A stretch of DNA of 64,000 nucleotides from Gammaproteobacteria bacterium. GTDB lineage: Bacteria; Pseudomonadota; Gammaproteobacteria; Enterobacterales; Alteromonadaceae. The stretch covers positions 1-64,000 of the forward strand of contig JAMCRH010000116.1 of assembly GCA_023380515.1 (NCBI GenBank), in the 5' to 3' direction. The translations under genes were made by a program, and so were the position numbers. Below are positions 16,703-25,980 of the stretch, in pieces. The notes beneath the pieces are model-generated. The model saw nothing but the letters and a program-made list of their open reading frames with translations, had not been told where the DNA came from and searched no databases. Each line of letters begins with the position of its first letter. The stretch's first letter is position 1.

Positions 16703-19700
16703 ATGCGCGGGCTCAGCAGTCAGGCCATTCGTCGCCCAATCGGTACGCTGTCACTGACAGCCGTTATTCTTGTCCTCGGTTTGTTCTTCGTTCAGCGCCT
16801 ACCGGTCGACCTCCTGCCGCATATTGAATACCCGCAAATTACAGTTACTGTGAATCATCCAGGCGTTGCGCCTGAGGTGATGGAAGAGCAAGTGACGCGC
16901 GTGCTCGAAAGAAATCTCGCCGCCGTCGAGAACTTGGTGCTCATTGATAGCCGAGCGTCAGAAGGAAGAACCAATGTAAATTTACATTTCGAGCTTGGTA
17001 CCAACCTCGACCTAGCCCTTCAGGATGCCGGACGACTACTTGAGTTAGCACGGACACAATTACCTCCTGATGCCGAACCTCCGCGCCTGTATAAACGCGA
17101 TCCGTCACAAGACCCAGTTTGGCAAGCAGGCTTCAGCTCAACGGTGCGCAGTGAAGTCGCTGTGCGTGACTGGGTGGTGAATCAGCTGACGCCGCAACTG
17201 GTGTCAATTCATGGTGTTGCGGGTGTCGAAGTCGCGGGTGGATTGCAGCGCGAAATGGAAGTCATTGTCGACCAGCAGCGCCTCCGCGCTTTCGGCTTGC
17301 GCATGCAGGATATTGTCGATTTGTTAGCGATGGAAAATGTCGACGTGGCGGCAGGTTGGATGACTTCCGCAAGTTTTGATGTGATGGCAAAAACCGATGG
17401 TATGCTGACCTCAGAGGCTGATGTCGCTAATCTGCTTCTACAAGTCCCCGGCTCCGACCAACGTATTCGCCTCAGTGAAGTCGCAGAAGTTCGTGACGGT
17501 TTTCGTGAGCAACGTCTATTTTCACGTTTAAACGGTACTCCTGCGGTGCAGGTTTCGCTGACCAAGTTACCGGAAGCGAATACGGTGGATGTCGTCGAAG
17601 CCGTGCAAAGTCTTATGCTGCAATTGGACCGAAGCGGCTTTTTACCTGCCGATATTCGCTTTCAACCGATTGACGATCCGGTTTACTTCATTCGCGGCGC
17701 CATTAGTAGTGTCGGTACCGCCGCCGTTCTAGGTGGTGTTTTAGCGATGCTCATGGTTATGCTGTTTTTAGGCTCTTTGCGCAAAAGTTTTGTTGTCGGT
17801 TTATCCATTCCTGTTGCTGTCCTTGCGACCTTTGCCCTCATGGGCGCCAGTGGCCTCACTCTCAATGTCATTAGTTTAGGCGGGCTTGCGCTTGGGGTTG
17901 GGCTGCTGCTCGATAACGCCATCGTCATGTTAGAAAACATCTTCCGCCACCAAAAGGATGAATCGCAGAGCATTGATGCAAGCGCTGAACAAGGTGCGGC
18001 TGAAGTTTCTTCGGCAATCACAGCAGGCACCTTAACCAATTTAGCTGCGGTTTTACCGTTTTTGTTGATCACCGGCTATGCCTCGATGATTTTCCGAGAA
18101 TTAATTCTAACCATTTCTTTCGCGATATTAGCGACCTTGGCCGCAGCGCTGACACTTATTCCGGCACTAGCGGCCTTGCTTGCCAAAATCAGTTGGCAAA
18201 GCGGTTTTGAAAACAGTTGGCTCGTTCGTGGGTTTGCGCGTTTTATTGGCTGGTTACAAACCATTTATGTCAAAGCATTAGCGAAACTTCTGCGCTGGCG
18301 CTACGTGGTGGTCGCTGCCGCTATTGCCGGTGTGGTTGTGATTGTGAATGTTGGTAGCGACTTAGGGAACGAGTTTTTACCGCAAGTTGATGACGGAGGC
18401 GTGAGTGTGCGTCTGGTGCTACCGAGCGGAACTCCGCCGCTGGAAACTGACGAGGCGGCACGCCAAATTGAAGCAGTCATCATGGATATGCCGCACGTTG
18501 AAACCATGTTCGCTTTGGTTGGTGGTCATTTAGGTGGCGGTATTATTAACGAACGGCCCGGTACCAGTAATATTCGAATTCAACTTACGCCTGCGCGCGA
18601 ACGACCGGACATGACCGCAGGGCAGTGGGTTGCCAAAGCGCAGCAGCGGCTCGACGCTTTAGACTTGCCAGGCGCCCGTATCAGTGTGCGCCCGCCATCC
18701 ATTCGCGGATTGCAATTTAGCCCAGGTGGCGCGGACTTCTCAATTAGTGTCGTCGGTGATGAATTGCGTGAATTACGCGAAACCGCGCGCGAGATAGCAG
18801 CGCTGCTGCAAGGTATTCCGGGGCTCGAAGGGGTTGAAGTAGGCCGTGAAGATCAAAGCCCATTGATGCGCATTATTGTCGATCGCGAGCGTGCCGCAGA
18901 TTTAGGTTTACGGGTCTCGGAAATTGGTCGCGCGGTTCGACTCGCGGTCGACGGTGCCGTACCGTCCTACTTCCGCGATGGTCAATATGAATACGATGTG
19001 CGCGTGCGTTTACCGCGCGATCAGGTCAATGACGAAGAAGTCTTAGGCAATTTGCTGCTTGATCGCGTGCAAGGTGCGCCGGTATTGCTGCGTGATGTTG
19101 CGAGTTTTCAGCTTGGTGAGGGGCCAGCCCATATTGAGCGGGAAAATCAGAATCGAGTTGTTCGAATTAATGGTGATATCAATACGGCAGTCAATGACGT
19201 GGCCAGTATCATGGCAGAAGTCGACGCCCGCATGAAAGGTTTCGAATTGCCGGAGTCATTTAGTTTGATTTATGCCGGTCAGTGGCAAACCATCCAAGAA
19301 ACCAATCGCGAGTTGCGAACTGTGGTTCTCTTGGCGCTGTTCTTGGTGTTCGTGGTCATGGCGGTGCAATATGAGCGTTTAACCAATCCTTTCGTGATTT
19401 TAACTGCCGCACCGCTGGCGCTAGTTGGTGTTGTTAGCATCTTAAAACTGACAAGCACAGCCTTGTCAGCGCCAGTACTTATCGGCGTGGTCTTGTTGAT
19501 TGGGATTGTCGTCAATAACGCCATATTACTAGTTGAATATATTGAGAAAGGTCGTCGCGACGAGCAACTGTCGATGCATGAGGCGGTGCTGCAAGCGGCG
19601 AGTGTGCGCTTGCGACCTATTTTAATGACGACACTAACGACCGTGCTCGGCATGTTGCCGCTGGCGCTAGGTATTGGCGAAGGTGCAGAAATTATGCACC

Positions 19701-19843
19701 CACTGGCATTAACCGTGGTTGGTGGCCTGCTCAGTGCGATGCTGCTGACTCTATTCGTCGTGCCTGCCTTCTACTTGATTGTTAATGGCGTCGCTGAGCG
19801 CTTGGTCGCATTCTTGACCGGGAAGAGTGGTGACACTGCATAA
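16703..19843 (+). CDS. RND family efflux pump permease (AcrB-like)
   Basis: 1046 residues, the usual length for RND pumps, with a first helix near residues 13-30, a large periplasmic loop, a helix cluster near 335-510, a second loop and a terminal cluster. It pumps substrates outward using the proton gradient, partnered by the adaptor upstream. The TM4 motif reads LLLDNAIVMLENI, with a single Asp followed by Asn, and the TM10 motif reads GIVVNNAILLVEY, with Asn where AcrB has its relay Lys. So the canonical Asp-Asp/Lys proton relay is altered, as in a non-AcrB RND subgroup. Substrate is unknown. Confidence 0.9.
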   Translation: MRGLSSQAIRRPIGTLSLTAVILVLGLFFVQRLPVDLLPHIEYPQITVTVNHPGVAPEVMEEQVTRVLERNLAAVENLVLIDSRASEGRTNVNLHFELGTNLDLALQDAGRLLELARTQLPPDAEPPRLYKRDPSQDPVWQAGFSSTVRSEVAVRDWVVNQLTPQLVSIHGVAGVEVAGGLQREMEVIVDQQRLRAFGLRMQDIVDLLAMENVDVAAGWMTSASFDVMAKTDGMLTSEADVANLLLQVPGSDQRIRLSEVAEVRDGFREQRLFSRLNGTPAVQVSLTKLPEANTVDVVEAVQSLMLQLDRSGFLPADIRFQPIDDPVYFIRGAISSVGTAAVLGGVLAMLMVMLFLGSLRKSFVVGLSIPVAVLATFALMGASGLTLNVISLGGLALGVGLLLDNAIVMLENIFRHQKDESQSIDASAEQGAAEVSSAITAGTLTNLAAVLPFLLITGYASMIFRELILTISFAILATLAAALTLIPALAALLAKISWQSGFENSWLVRGFARFIGWLQTIYVKALAKLLRWRYVVVAAAIAGVVVIVNVGSDLGNEFLPQVDDGGVSVRLVLPSGTPPLETDEAARQIEAVIMDMPHVETMFALVGGHLGGGIINERPGTSNIRIQLTPARERPDMTAGQWVAKAQQRLDALDLPGARISVRPPSIRGLQFSPGGADFSISVVGDELRELRETAREIAALLQGIPGLEGVEVGREDQSPLMRIIVDRERAADLGLRVSEIGRAVRLAVDGAVPSYFRDGQYEYDVRVRLPRDQVNDEEVLGNLLLDRVQGAPVLLRDVASFQLGEGPAHIERENQNRVVRINGDINTAVNDVASIMAEVDARMKGFELPESFSLIYAGQWQTIQETNRELRTVVLLALFLVFVVMAVQYERLTNPFVILTAAPLALVGVVSILKLTSTALSAPVLIGVVLLIGIVVNNAILLVEYIEKGRRDEQLSMHEAVLQAASVRLRPILMTTLTTVLGMLPLALGIGEGAEIMHPLALTVVGGLLSAMLLTLFVVPAFYLIVNGVAERLVAFLTGKSGDTA

Positions 19844-19875
19844 AAAAATGGTCGGCTGAACGCCGACCATTATTT
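19842..19875. terminator. bidirectional terminator between RND permease and cold-shock genes
   Basis: A perfect nine-base stem, ATGGTCGGC at 19848-19856 and GCCGACCAT at 19862-19870, has a five-base loop. On the minus strand it is followed by seven T, making it a strong terminator for csp. On the plus strand the T tract is weaker. Confidence 0.85.
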
Positions 19876-19942
19876 GAATTGTTTGTCTGTAAACGTTGTT
19901 GACTGACTGATGTTAAAACGGTCATGTCAAACAATGACATGA

Positions 19943-20152
19943 CTAAACAACAGTTACGTTTTCAGCTTGTGGGCCTTTTTGGCCTTGCGTGATAGTGAAC
20001 TGAACTTTCTGGCCTTCAGTCAGAGTGCGGAAACCGTCACCTTGAATGGCGCTGAAGTGAACAAACACATCTGGACCGCCGGCGCGCTCAAGAAACCCAA
20101 AACCTTTCGATTCGTTGAACCACTTAACGGTACCAGTAACGATATCAGACAT
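19943..20152 (-). CDS. cold-shock-domain protein (CspA family)
   Basis: 69 residues, a single cold-shock domain. RNP1 is KGFGFLE and RNP2 is VFVHFSAI, the nucleic-acid-binding faces of the five-stranded barrel. These proteins bind single-stranded RNA and act as RNA chaperones in the cytoplasm. [14 protein letters not shown] at the start and GPQAENV at the end are typical. An AGGA ribosome site precedes the ATG. A candidate -10 ~150 bases upstream implies a long leader, as in cold-inducible csp mRNAs, though which csp paralogue this is cannot be told. Confidence 0.95.
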   Translation of the reverse strand: MSDIVTGTVKWFNESKGFGFLERAGGPDVFVHFSAIQGDGFRTLTEGQKVQFTITQGQKGPQAENVTVV

Positions 20153-20475
20153 AGCCTTTCCTAACTTTCTTTAAAATGAAACTGCTGACGATAAGCCAGC
20201 GAACTTAATGCTGTTCGACAGCTAGATTGAGAGGCTATAGACGAGGACTTCCAAGAAGATATCGTTCCAGCGTTCAAAACGAGCTGCTTACAAGCAAAAC
20301 AAGTATACACCGCAGATTTTGAAGTCGCCACGGCTTTTTGTTGATTATTAATTATGCAGAAATATTCTGAAGCCTAAGCTTACTGTCACTGCATTTGTCC
20401 GCATGCCTTTGCTATAGTAGCAACCATGCATGTTTAGTTGCGGGGCGAGTCCGCAGCAGAGAGGATGAGGTGTTT
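20153..20475. other. divergent intergenic region: csp leader and cysteine synthase promoter
   Basis: 323 bases between divergent genes. On the minus strand TATACT (plus positions 20302-20307) could be the csp -10, giving a leader of about 140 bases; no good -35 was seen. On the plus strand TATAGT at 20413-20418 with an upstream TG is an extended -10 for the cysteine synthase gene. The cysteine synthase leader contains a small hairpin, TGCGG/CCGCA, near 20440-20458. No small ORF with a ribosome site was seen. Confidence 0.45.
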
Positions 20476-21546
20476 ATGGTTGGATTGAGGCGTGCCCGTT
20501 CGCAAGCAGAACTGATCGGTAATACCGATTTATTATTGATTCCGTCGTTATCAAAGTTGTGTGGTTCCAATATTTATCTGAAGTGTGAATTTCAAAACCC
20601 CGGCGGCTCAATTAAAGACAGAGCGGCGCTGCAACTTGTTCAAGATGCAATGGAACGCGGTGAATTGAAGCCGGGAATGACCATCGTTGAAGGCACAGCG
20701 GGGAACACTGGGATTGGCTTAGCCGTGGTGGCGCAGTCGCTGGGATTTGACTTGTTAGTGGTGATGCCAAACGATCAAACACCAGAAAAAACGCGCATGA
20801 TCGAACTGCACGGTGGACGTTTAATGACAGTGCCACCCGTACCTTTTCGCGACGAAAACCACTTCTACCATACCGCTCGCCGTCTCGCAGAGGAAAACCC
20901 AAATTATTGGTGGGCGAACCAGTTTGAAAATATCAGCAATATGCGAGCGCACTACCTGCAAACGGGGCCAGAAATTTGGCAACAAACCGATGGCGCAATC
21001 GATATATTAGTTTCAGTTGCAGGCACAGGTGGGACTTTAGCGGGCAATTCAAAATTTTTGAAAGAGCAAAAACCAGAGCTTGAAGTATGGATGATTGACC
21101 CCGATGGCTCCGGCGTTTACGAGTTCTTACTCAGTGGTGAGTATCGGGCAACTGGTGGCTCGATGACCGAGGGAATTGGCATCATGCGCTTAGTCGAAAA
21201 CTTCCGCCATGCGAAAATCGACTATGCACTCAACTTGCCGGATCAAGATCTTGTCAGTATTGCCGCGTATGTGCGCGAGCAGGACGGCATTGTGCTTGGC
21301 AGTAGCTCAGCTTTGAATGTTGCCGGCGCATTATTTGCCGCGCTTCAACATGAGCCTGGGAAAACGATAGTCACCTTTGCTTGTGACCTTGGTGAGCGCA
21401 GTATCTCCAAGCTTTATAACCCCGAGTACTTGCGTAGCAGAGACTTAAACCCGGAGCCAGAGCCGATAGACGCGTTAAAAGAGCGTTATCGGGCTGCTCG
21501 CTCACGGGCATTAAAAGTTGAACGCAGGGATTGGCAGGTCAACTAA
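20476..21546 (+). CDS. PLP-dependent cysteine synthase family protein
   Basis: 356 residues from ATG at 20476, chosen for GAGG five bases upstream. It is a fold type II PLP enzyme: GGSIKDR carries the Schiff-base Lys, GTAGNTGIGL binds the substrate carboxylate, VAGTGGTLAG holds the phosphate, and GSSSALN near the C-terminus contacts the pyridine nitrogen. It likely condenses O-acetylserine (or a related activated serine) with sulfide or another nucleophile. The NPNYWWANQFENISN segment and the longer C-terminal tail differ from plain CysK, so a cystathionine beta-synthase-like or specialised role is possible. The gene stands alone, and its stop codon lies in a three-copy short repeat. Confidence 0.85.
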   Translation: MVGLRRARSQAELIGNTDLLLIPSLSKLCGSNIYLKCEFQNPGGSIKDRAALQLVQDAMERGELKPGMTIVEGTAGNTGIGLAVVAQSLGFDLLVVMPNDQTPEKTRMIELHGGRLMTVPPVPFRDENHFYHTARRLAEENPNYWWANQFENISNMRAHYLQTGPEIWQQTDGAIDILVSVAGTGGTLAGNSKFLKEQKPELEVWMIDPDGSGVYEFLLSGEYRATGGSMTEGIGIMRLVENFRHAKIDYALNLPDQDLVSIAAYVREQDGIVLGSSSALNVAGALFAALQHEPGKTIVTFACDLGERSISKLYNPEYLRSRDLNPEPEPIDALKERYRAARSRALKVERRDWQVN

Positions 21547-21580
21547 CCAAGCCTAACCTAGCGTAGGCTAACCTAGTCGC

Positions 21581-22747
21581 TTAACTTGCCGATAACGCAC
21601 GTTCTAAAATCGCTCGGCTAACGTCGGGCGTTACATCTTGGTTTTCACCCAACTTGACCATACGATGACTTTCAAGTTGCTTAATAATGGTATCAATGAC
21701 GGAGCTGTCGAGGTCGTAGTGCTCAAGGCGAGTACCCGCACCTAAGTTAAAGAAGAATTCCTCGGTTTTGGTAATCGCAGCTTCGGCTTTTTCGTCGTCA
21801 CTACCTTCGGTAATTCCCCAAACGCGCTCAGCGTATTGCACCAGCTTGGCCAGTTTGTCCGCTTTGCGCACGCGCAGGTTCGCAGGTAAAACCACAGCGA
21901 GCGTCTGCGCATGGTCAAGACCATACAATGCCGTAAGCTCGTGGCCGATCATATGAGTTGACCAGTCTTGCGGCACGCCAACGCCAATCAGGCCATTTAA
22001 AGCCATGGTTGCGCACCACATGACATTGGCGCGTACTTCATAATTCTCCGGCTCGGCTAAGGCTTGCGGGCCAACATCAATGAGTGTTTGTAAAATGGCT
22101 TCGGCTAAGCGATCTTGCAGGTGGGCACCAACCGGATAGGTCAGGTATTGCTCCATGACGTGCACAAACGGATCAATCACACCATTGATGACTTGGCGAA
22201 CTGGCAAGGTGTAGGTCGTCGTTGGGTCAAGCACAGAAAACACCGGGTAAACCAACGGACTGCCAAACGGCAATTTGGCTTTGTATTCAGCGCGGGTGAC
22301 CACTGAGCCTGAATTCATTTCCGAACCGGTCGCAGGCAAAGTTAAGACGGTACCGAACGGCACTGCCGACTTCACGACTTTCCCGCCTTTGGTCAAAATT
22401 TCCCATGGGTCGCCTTGGTAATGAGCGGCAGCGGCGATGAATTTCACACCATCAATGACGGAGCCACCGCCAGCAGCCAGAATGAAGTCGACTTTGTCGG
22501 TATTCACTTGTTGCGCAGCCCGCACGAGAGTTTCGTATTCCGGATTTGCTTCAATACCAGAGAATTCGCTGACAAGACGGTCGCCCAATGCAGCGATAAT
22601 CTGGTCGTAAACGCCATTTTTTTTGATGCTGCCTCCGCCGTAAGCCAACATCACTCGGGCATTTGCTGGGACTTCTTGACTGATTGCTGCAATTTGCTCA
22701 GCACCAAAAATAATTTTCGTTGGGTTGTAGAAACTGAAATTTTTCAT
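21581..22747 (-). CDS. yqhD: NADPH-dependent alcohol/aldehyde reductase YqhD
   Basis: 388 residues, an iron-containing alcohol dehydrogenase family member very close to E. coli YqhD in length and sequence blocks. Marks are YGGGSIKKNGV (nucleotide binding), AAGGGSVIDG, LPATGSEMNSG, and the metal site Asp/His in GVIDPFVHVMEQY and GHELTALYGLDHAQTL. YqhD uses NADPH to reduce aldehydes from lipid peroxidation and glyoxal-type stress. The ATG at 22747 is chosen because GGAG precedes it by five bases and the protein then starts like YqhD. It follows the GNAT gene by 31 bases on the same strand and could share its transcript. Confidence 0.93.
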   Translation of the reverse strand: MKNFSFYNPTKIIFGAEQIAAISQEVPANARVMLAYGGGSIKKNGVYDQIIAALGDRLVSEFSGIEANPEYETLVRAAQQVNTDKVDFILAAGGGSVIDGVKFIAAAAHYQGDPWEILTKGGKVVKSAVPFGTVLTLPATGSEMNSGSVVTRAEYKAKLPFGSPLVYPVFSVLDPTTTYTLPVRQVINGVIDPFVHVMEQYLTYPVGAHLQDRLAEAILQTLIDVGPQALAEPENYEVRANVMWCATMALNGLIGVGVPQDWSTHMIGHELTALYGLDHAQTLAVVLPANLRVRKADKLAKLVQYAERVWGITEGSDDEKAEAAITKTEEFFFNLGAGTRLEHYDLDSSVIDTIIKQLESHRMVKLGENQDVTPDVSRAILERALSAS

Positions 22748-22778
22748 CGGTACTCCGTGATGAGAATAAGTGAACAAC

Positions 22779-23231
22779 CTACGACGCTGTACTCAGCGTC
22801 AGTTGCATTCGATAGCCATCGCTACCGTCAGAGTAGTAGCTCGAAAGCAGGTCGACAACCTCAAAGCCAACATTTCGGTAAAGTTGGATGGCTGCCGCAT
22901 TGTCACATTTTACTTCTAAACTGAGGATTTGGATCGCTTGGCGTTGGGCTTCTTCTAGCCACGCTTGAACGAGTGCACGAGCCACGCCTTTGCCGCGTGC
23001 TTCAGGTGCCGTCGCCAAAGAATACAGTCGCCACTTGCGACTATTTTTGCGGGTTAAAACGATTGCATAGCCAATCAATTGGTCGGCGGTTTCCGCGCAC
23101 CAAAACAACGAGGTTTGCTGCTTGAGTAGGCGCGCAAAGGAACGTTTGCCGATTTGGTCATAGTTAAAGCAACGCTGCTCTAAAGCATAAATCGCTTCGA
23201 GATCATGACTCGTTGCGCGTCGGATGATCAT
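22779..23231 (-). CDS. GNAT family N-acetyltransferase (RimI-like)
   Basis: 150 residues. It starts MIIRRATSHDLEAIYALEQRCF, the classic opening of RimI-type acetyltransferases, and carries the acetyl-CoA P-loop motif APEARGKGVARALV (about residues 75-88). The late block NAAAIQLYRNVGFEVV is typical of protein N-alpha-acetyltransferases. The likely reaction is acetylation of a protein N-terminus or a small amine. It sits 67 bases downstream of a RimK-like ATP-grasp gene on the same strand, a pairing that hints at coordinated post-translational modification. The target is unknown. Confidence 0.88.
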   Translation of the reverse strand: MIIRRATSHDLEAIYALEQRCFNYDQIGKRSFARLLKQQTSLFWCAETADQLIGYAIVLTRKNSRKWRLYSLATAPEARGKGVARALVQAWLEEAQRQAIQILSLEVKCDNAAAIQLYRNVGFEVVDLLSSYYSDGSDGYRMQLTLSTAS

Positions 23232-23298
23232 TACTTAACGCTCCAGAAAACCATCAGCACCGGTGCTTCTCACTTCTCAAGCCGCGGTGCTGTGTTTG

Positions 23299-24762
23299 TT
23301 AGTCGTCGAGACGACGGAGGAAATCAGCCATGATGATGCGATATAGCTCATCACCGAGGTAGAGATCTTCAACACCACTGTCGATGGAAGGATTATCATT
23401 AATTTCGATAATCACTGGGCCTTTGGCAGTTTCTTTAATATCGACACCATAGAGACCGTCACCGACTAACCGGGTAGCCTGCATGGCAATTTTAACCACT
23501 TCTTTGGGGACCTGGTGCACACCTAAACAGGCAAAAGAGCCACTTTTACCCCGGCTGGTTTCACTGCTGTGGTTGTAGATTTGCCAGTGATTACGCGCCA
23601 TAAAATATTTACAGGCATAAATCGCCCGATTATTCAGAACGCCAATCCGCCAATCAAAATCGGTCGGCAAATATTCTTGAACGAGAAGAATCGTCGACAT
23701 TTTAAATAGTTCAGCGGCGACTTTACGGAATTCAGTTTCGTCTTTTGCCTTCTCGACGCCAATCGAGAACGAACCATCTGGAATTTTTAACACAACCGGA
23801 TAGCCAAATCGTTGGCCAATCGCGCTGAAGTCAATGGCATCACCCATCACCAATAATTCGGTTCGTGGCTGCGGAACCTTATTCTTCTCTAGCATCTCAT
23901 TGAGAAATACTTTATTCGCGCAACGCAGGATTGACTCAGGATGATCGATCACGACCATGCCATTTGCTTCTGCTTTTTTCGCAAAGTGATAGGTATAGTG
24001 GTTGATTCGAGTCGTTTCACGGATGAATAACGCATCAAACTCGAGCAAACGGTTAAAGTCTGCTTTGGTAATTAATTCAGCGTCGATATCGTTGTCACGG
24101 GCGGCCCGAATAAACTTTTGCAGCGCCTTTTTGTCGCTGGTTGGGATTTTTTCATCGGGATCATGCAAAATGGCTAAATCGAAGCGATATTCTTTGCGGC
24201 TCCGAGCTTTACGCCAAACTCGTTTCGAGAAATATTCTAGCGACTCACCAAATAAGGTTTGTTCGTTATCGCTGAGATCCGAAAGTGCTCGATTACGTAT
24301 TGCATGCAGGTGCCAGCGACCTTCAAAGCGAAACTCAACTTCGAGCAGCGGACAGGGGTAAGCCTCGAACATGCGCCGAGCTAAATCTTCAAGTTCAGCG
24401 TAAGCGGTGCGGCCAAAGCAGATGAGCAGCTTAACCACATTCGTTTGTTCGGGTTGATGCTGCGCAACAAAGCGGTTTAATAATCGCGTATTATCATTCA
24501 GAAATAATTGATAATGCGATAAATTGGCTAAGTCATTAATGGCAGTTACCGACGGCAAGGCGCGCTGACCACGAGCCTCGGCAAGCAAACTGACATAGTA
24601 ACCAGTCGACAAGTAACTTAAGTCGCCACACAAGTTTATAATCGGACCGCGATGTTTACTCGCTTGCAGAATATAGTCCGCAGCTGAAATGATAGATTGA
24701 GACGGGTGGTACGGTTGCCAGTCGGCGAGATCATCAAGAATGATCAAAGGTGCATTGTGCAT
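23299..24762 (-). CDS. RimK-like ATP-grasp ligase with N-terminal RLAN-type domain
   Basis: 487 residues from ATG at 24762, with AAGG six bases upstream. The N-terminal ~180 residues form an extra domain ahead of the ligase (PLIILDDLADWQP...). The C-terminal half is an ATP-grasp: YPVVLKIPDGSFSIGV (ATP-binding loop and Lys), VQEYLPTDFDWRIGVLNNRA, and VDIKETAKGPVIIEINDNPSID (Mg-binding Glu/Asn). RimK relatives add glutamate or other amino acids to a carboxyl terminus; this longer family is distinct from RimK of ribosomal protein S6 and its substrate is unknown. The neighbouring acetyltransferase may act on the same pathway. It is divergent from hemH. Confidence 0.87.
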   Translation of the reverse strand: MHNAPLIILDDLADWQPYHPSQSIISAADYILQASKHRGPIINLCGDLSYLSTGYYVSLLAEARGQRALPSVTAINDLANLSHYQLFLNDNTRLLNRFVAQHQPEQTNVVKLLICFGRTAYAELEDLARRMFEAYPCPLLEVEFRFEGRWHLHAIRNRALSDLSDNEQTLFGESLEYFSKRVWRKARSRKEYRFDLAILHDPDEKIPTSDKKALQKFIRAARDNDIDAELITKADFNRLLEFDALFIRETTRINHYTYHFAKKAEANGMVVIDHPESILRCANKVFLNEMLEKNKVPQPRTELLVMGDAIDFSAIGQRFGYPVVLKIPDGSFSIGVEKAKDETEFRKVAAELFKMSTILLVQEYLPTDFDWRIGVLNNRAIYACKYFMARNHWQIYNHSSETSRGKSGSFACLGVHQVPKEVVKIAMQATRLVGDGLYGVDIKETAKGPVIIEINDNPSIDSGVEDLYLGDELYRIIMADFLRRLDD

Positions 24763-24862
24763 GATAGGCCTTGTAACAATGAAAAAATGCGACATGCTTG
24801 TCGCGCCACGTTATCGCTGAAAAACGACGAATAATCAAGCAATTTCACAAGGAATTTATAGT

Positions 24863-25948
24863 ATGAAATATCAAGGTTCGCCAACCTTTCGTCATGATCA
24901 AATTGGTCGAATCGGGGTGTTGTTAACCAACCTCGGTACCCCAGACGCACCAACACCGTCTGCTTTACGCCGATATCTGGGCGAATTCCTTTCCGATCCC
25001 CGCGTTGTTGAAGTGCCTCGACTGCTTTGGAAAATCATTCTACATGGTGTGATTCTGCGCATTCGACCGGCCCGCTCGGCTGCTGCCTACAAAACTGTAT
25101 GGACCGAACAGGGCTCGCCGTTGTTGTTTCATACCGAAGCGCAAACAGAGGGAGTGCGTGAGCGCTTAAAAGCCCTCTATGGCGATGATGTGGTGGTTGA
25201 ATTCGGTATGCGTTACGGCAATCCATCCATTGCCAGTGCAATTGAGAAGTTAATGCAGCAGGGCGTGCGTAAACTGGTCGTGCTGCCACTCTATCCACAG
25301 TATTCAGGTTCGACATCGGCGTCCACGTTTGACGCGATTGCGCACGACTTTATGAAGCGCAGATGGTTGCCCGATTTTCGTTTTATCTCCCATTACCATG
25401 ATGATCCCGGCTATATCCAAGCGGTTGCTGACAAAATCAAAGCGCATTGGCAGACTCATGGTCAAGCGGACTTGTTGGTATTTTCCTACCACGGCGTGCC
25501 GAAGCGATATCTAGACCAAGGCGACCCCTACCATTGTGAGTGCTACAAGACCTCTCGTTTGGTTGCCGAAGCGCTCGGATTGAGTAAAGAGCAGTATCGG
25601 ACGACGTTTCAGTCACGTTTTGGCCGTGAAGAGTGGCTGCAGCCGTATACTGACGAAACTATGAAAGCCTTGCCGGGCCAAGGTATTAAAGCGATTCAAG
25701 TGGTTTGCCCTGGATTTTCCGCCGATTGCCTCGAAACTATCGAAGAAATCGGTGAAGAAAATTGCGAATATTTTATGGAAGCCGGTGGTGAACGTTTCGA
25801 ATACATTCCATGTTTGAATGCGGATCCGCAGCACCTCGACACAATCACGGAGATTGTCCAGCAGAACTTAGTGAACTGGCAGGCTGGCGACGCTGCAAAG
25901 AGTGCGCAAACACGTGAGCATGCGCAAGCACTTGGTGCTAAGCTTTAA
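24863..25948 (+). CDS. hemH: ferrochelatase
   Basis: 361 residues. It inserts ferrous iron into protoporphyrin IX, the last step of protohaem synthesis, at the inner face of the cytoplasmic membrane. VLLTNLGTPDAPTP opens the protein; LVFSYHGVPKRY carries the catalytic His and VCPGFSADCLETIEEI the conserved Glu and Cys. The length is slightly above E. coli HemH (320), with a C-terminal tail. An AAGGA site precedes the ATG. A membrane protein of the TIGR03546 family starts 32 bases after its stop behind a strong ribosome site. Confidence 0.97.
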   Translation: MKYQGSPTFRHDQIGRIGVLLTNLGTPDAPTPSALRRYLGEFLSDPRVVEVPRLLWKIILHGVILRIRPARSAAAYKTVWTEQGSPLLFHTEAQTEGVRERLKALYGDDVVVEFGMRYGNPSIASAIEKLMQQGVRKLVVLPLYPQYSGSTSASTFDAIAHDFMKRRWLPDFRFISHYHDDPGYIQAVADKIKAHWQTHGQADLLVFSYHGVPKRYLDQGDPYHCECYKTSRLVAEALGLSKEQYRTTFQSRFGREEWLQPYTDETMKALPGQGIKAIQVVCPGFSADCLETIEEIGEENCEYFMEAGGERFEYIPCLNADPQHLDTITEIVQQNLVNWQAGDAAKSAQTREHAQALGAKL

Positions 25949-25980
25949 ACATCTCAAAATGATTTCGCAAGGAGTGAATC

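Noticed and set aside
23256..23267. Perfect 12-base palindrome AGCACCGGTGCT between the RimK-like and GNAT genes
   Set aside because: Short, with no T tract, no second copy seen and no promoter near it; may be chance.
24789..24804. Small hairpin GCGACA/TGTCGC between the divergent RimK-like gene and hemH
   Set aside because: Six-base stem without further support; not enough to call an operator.
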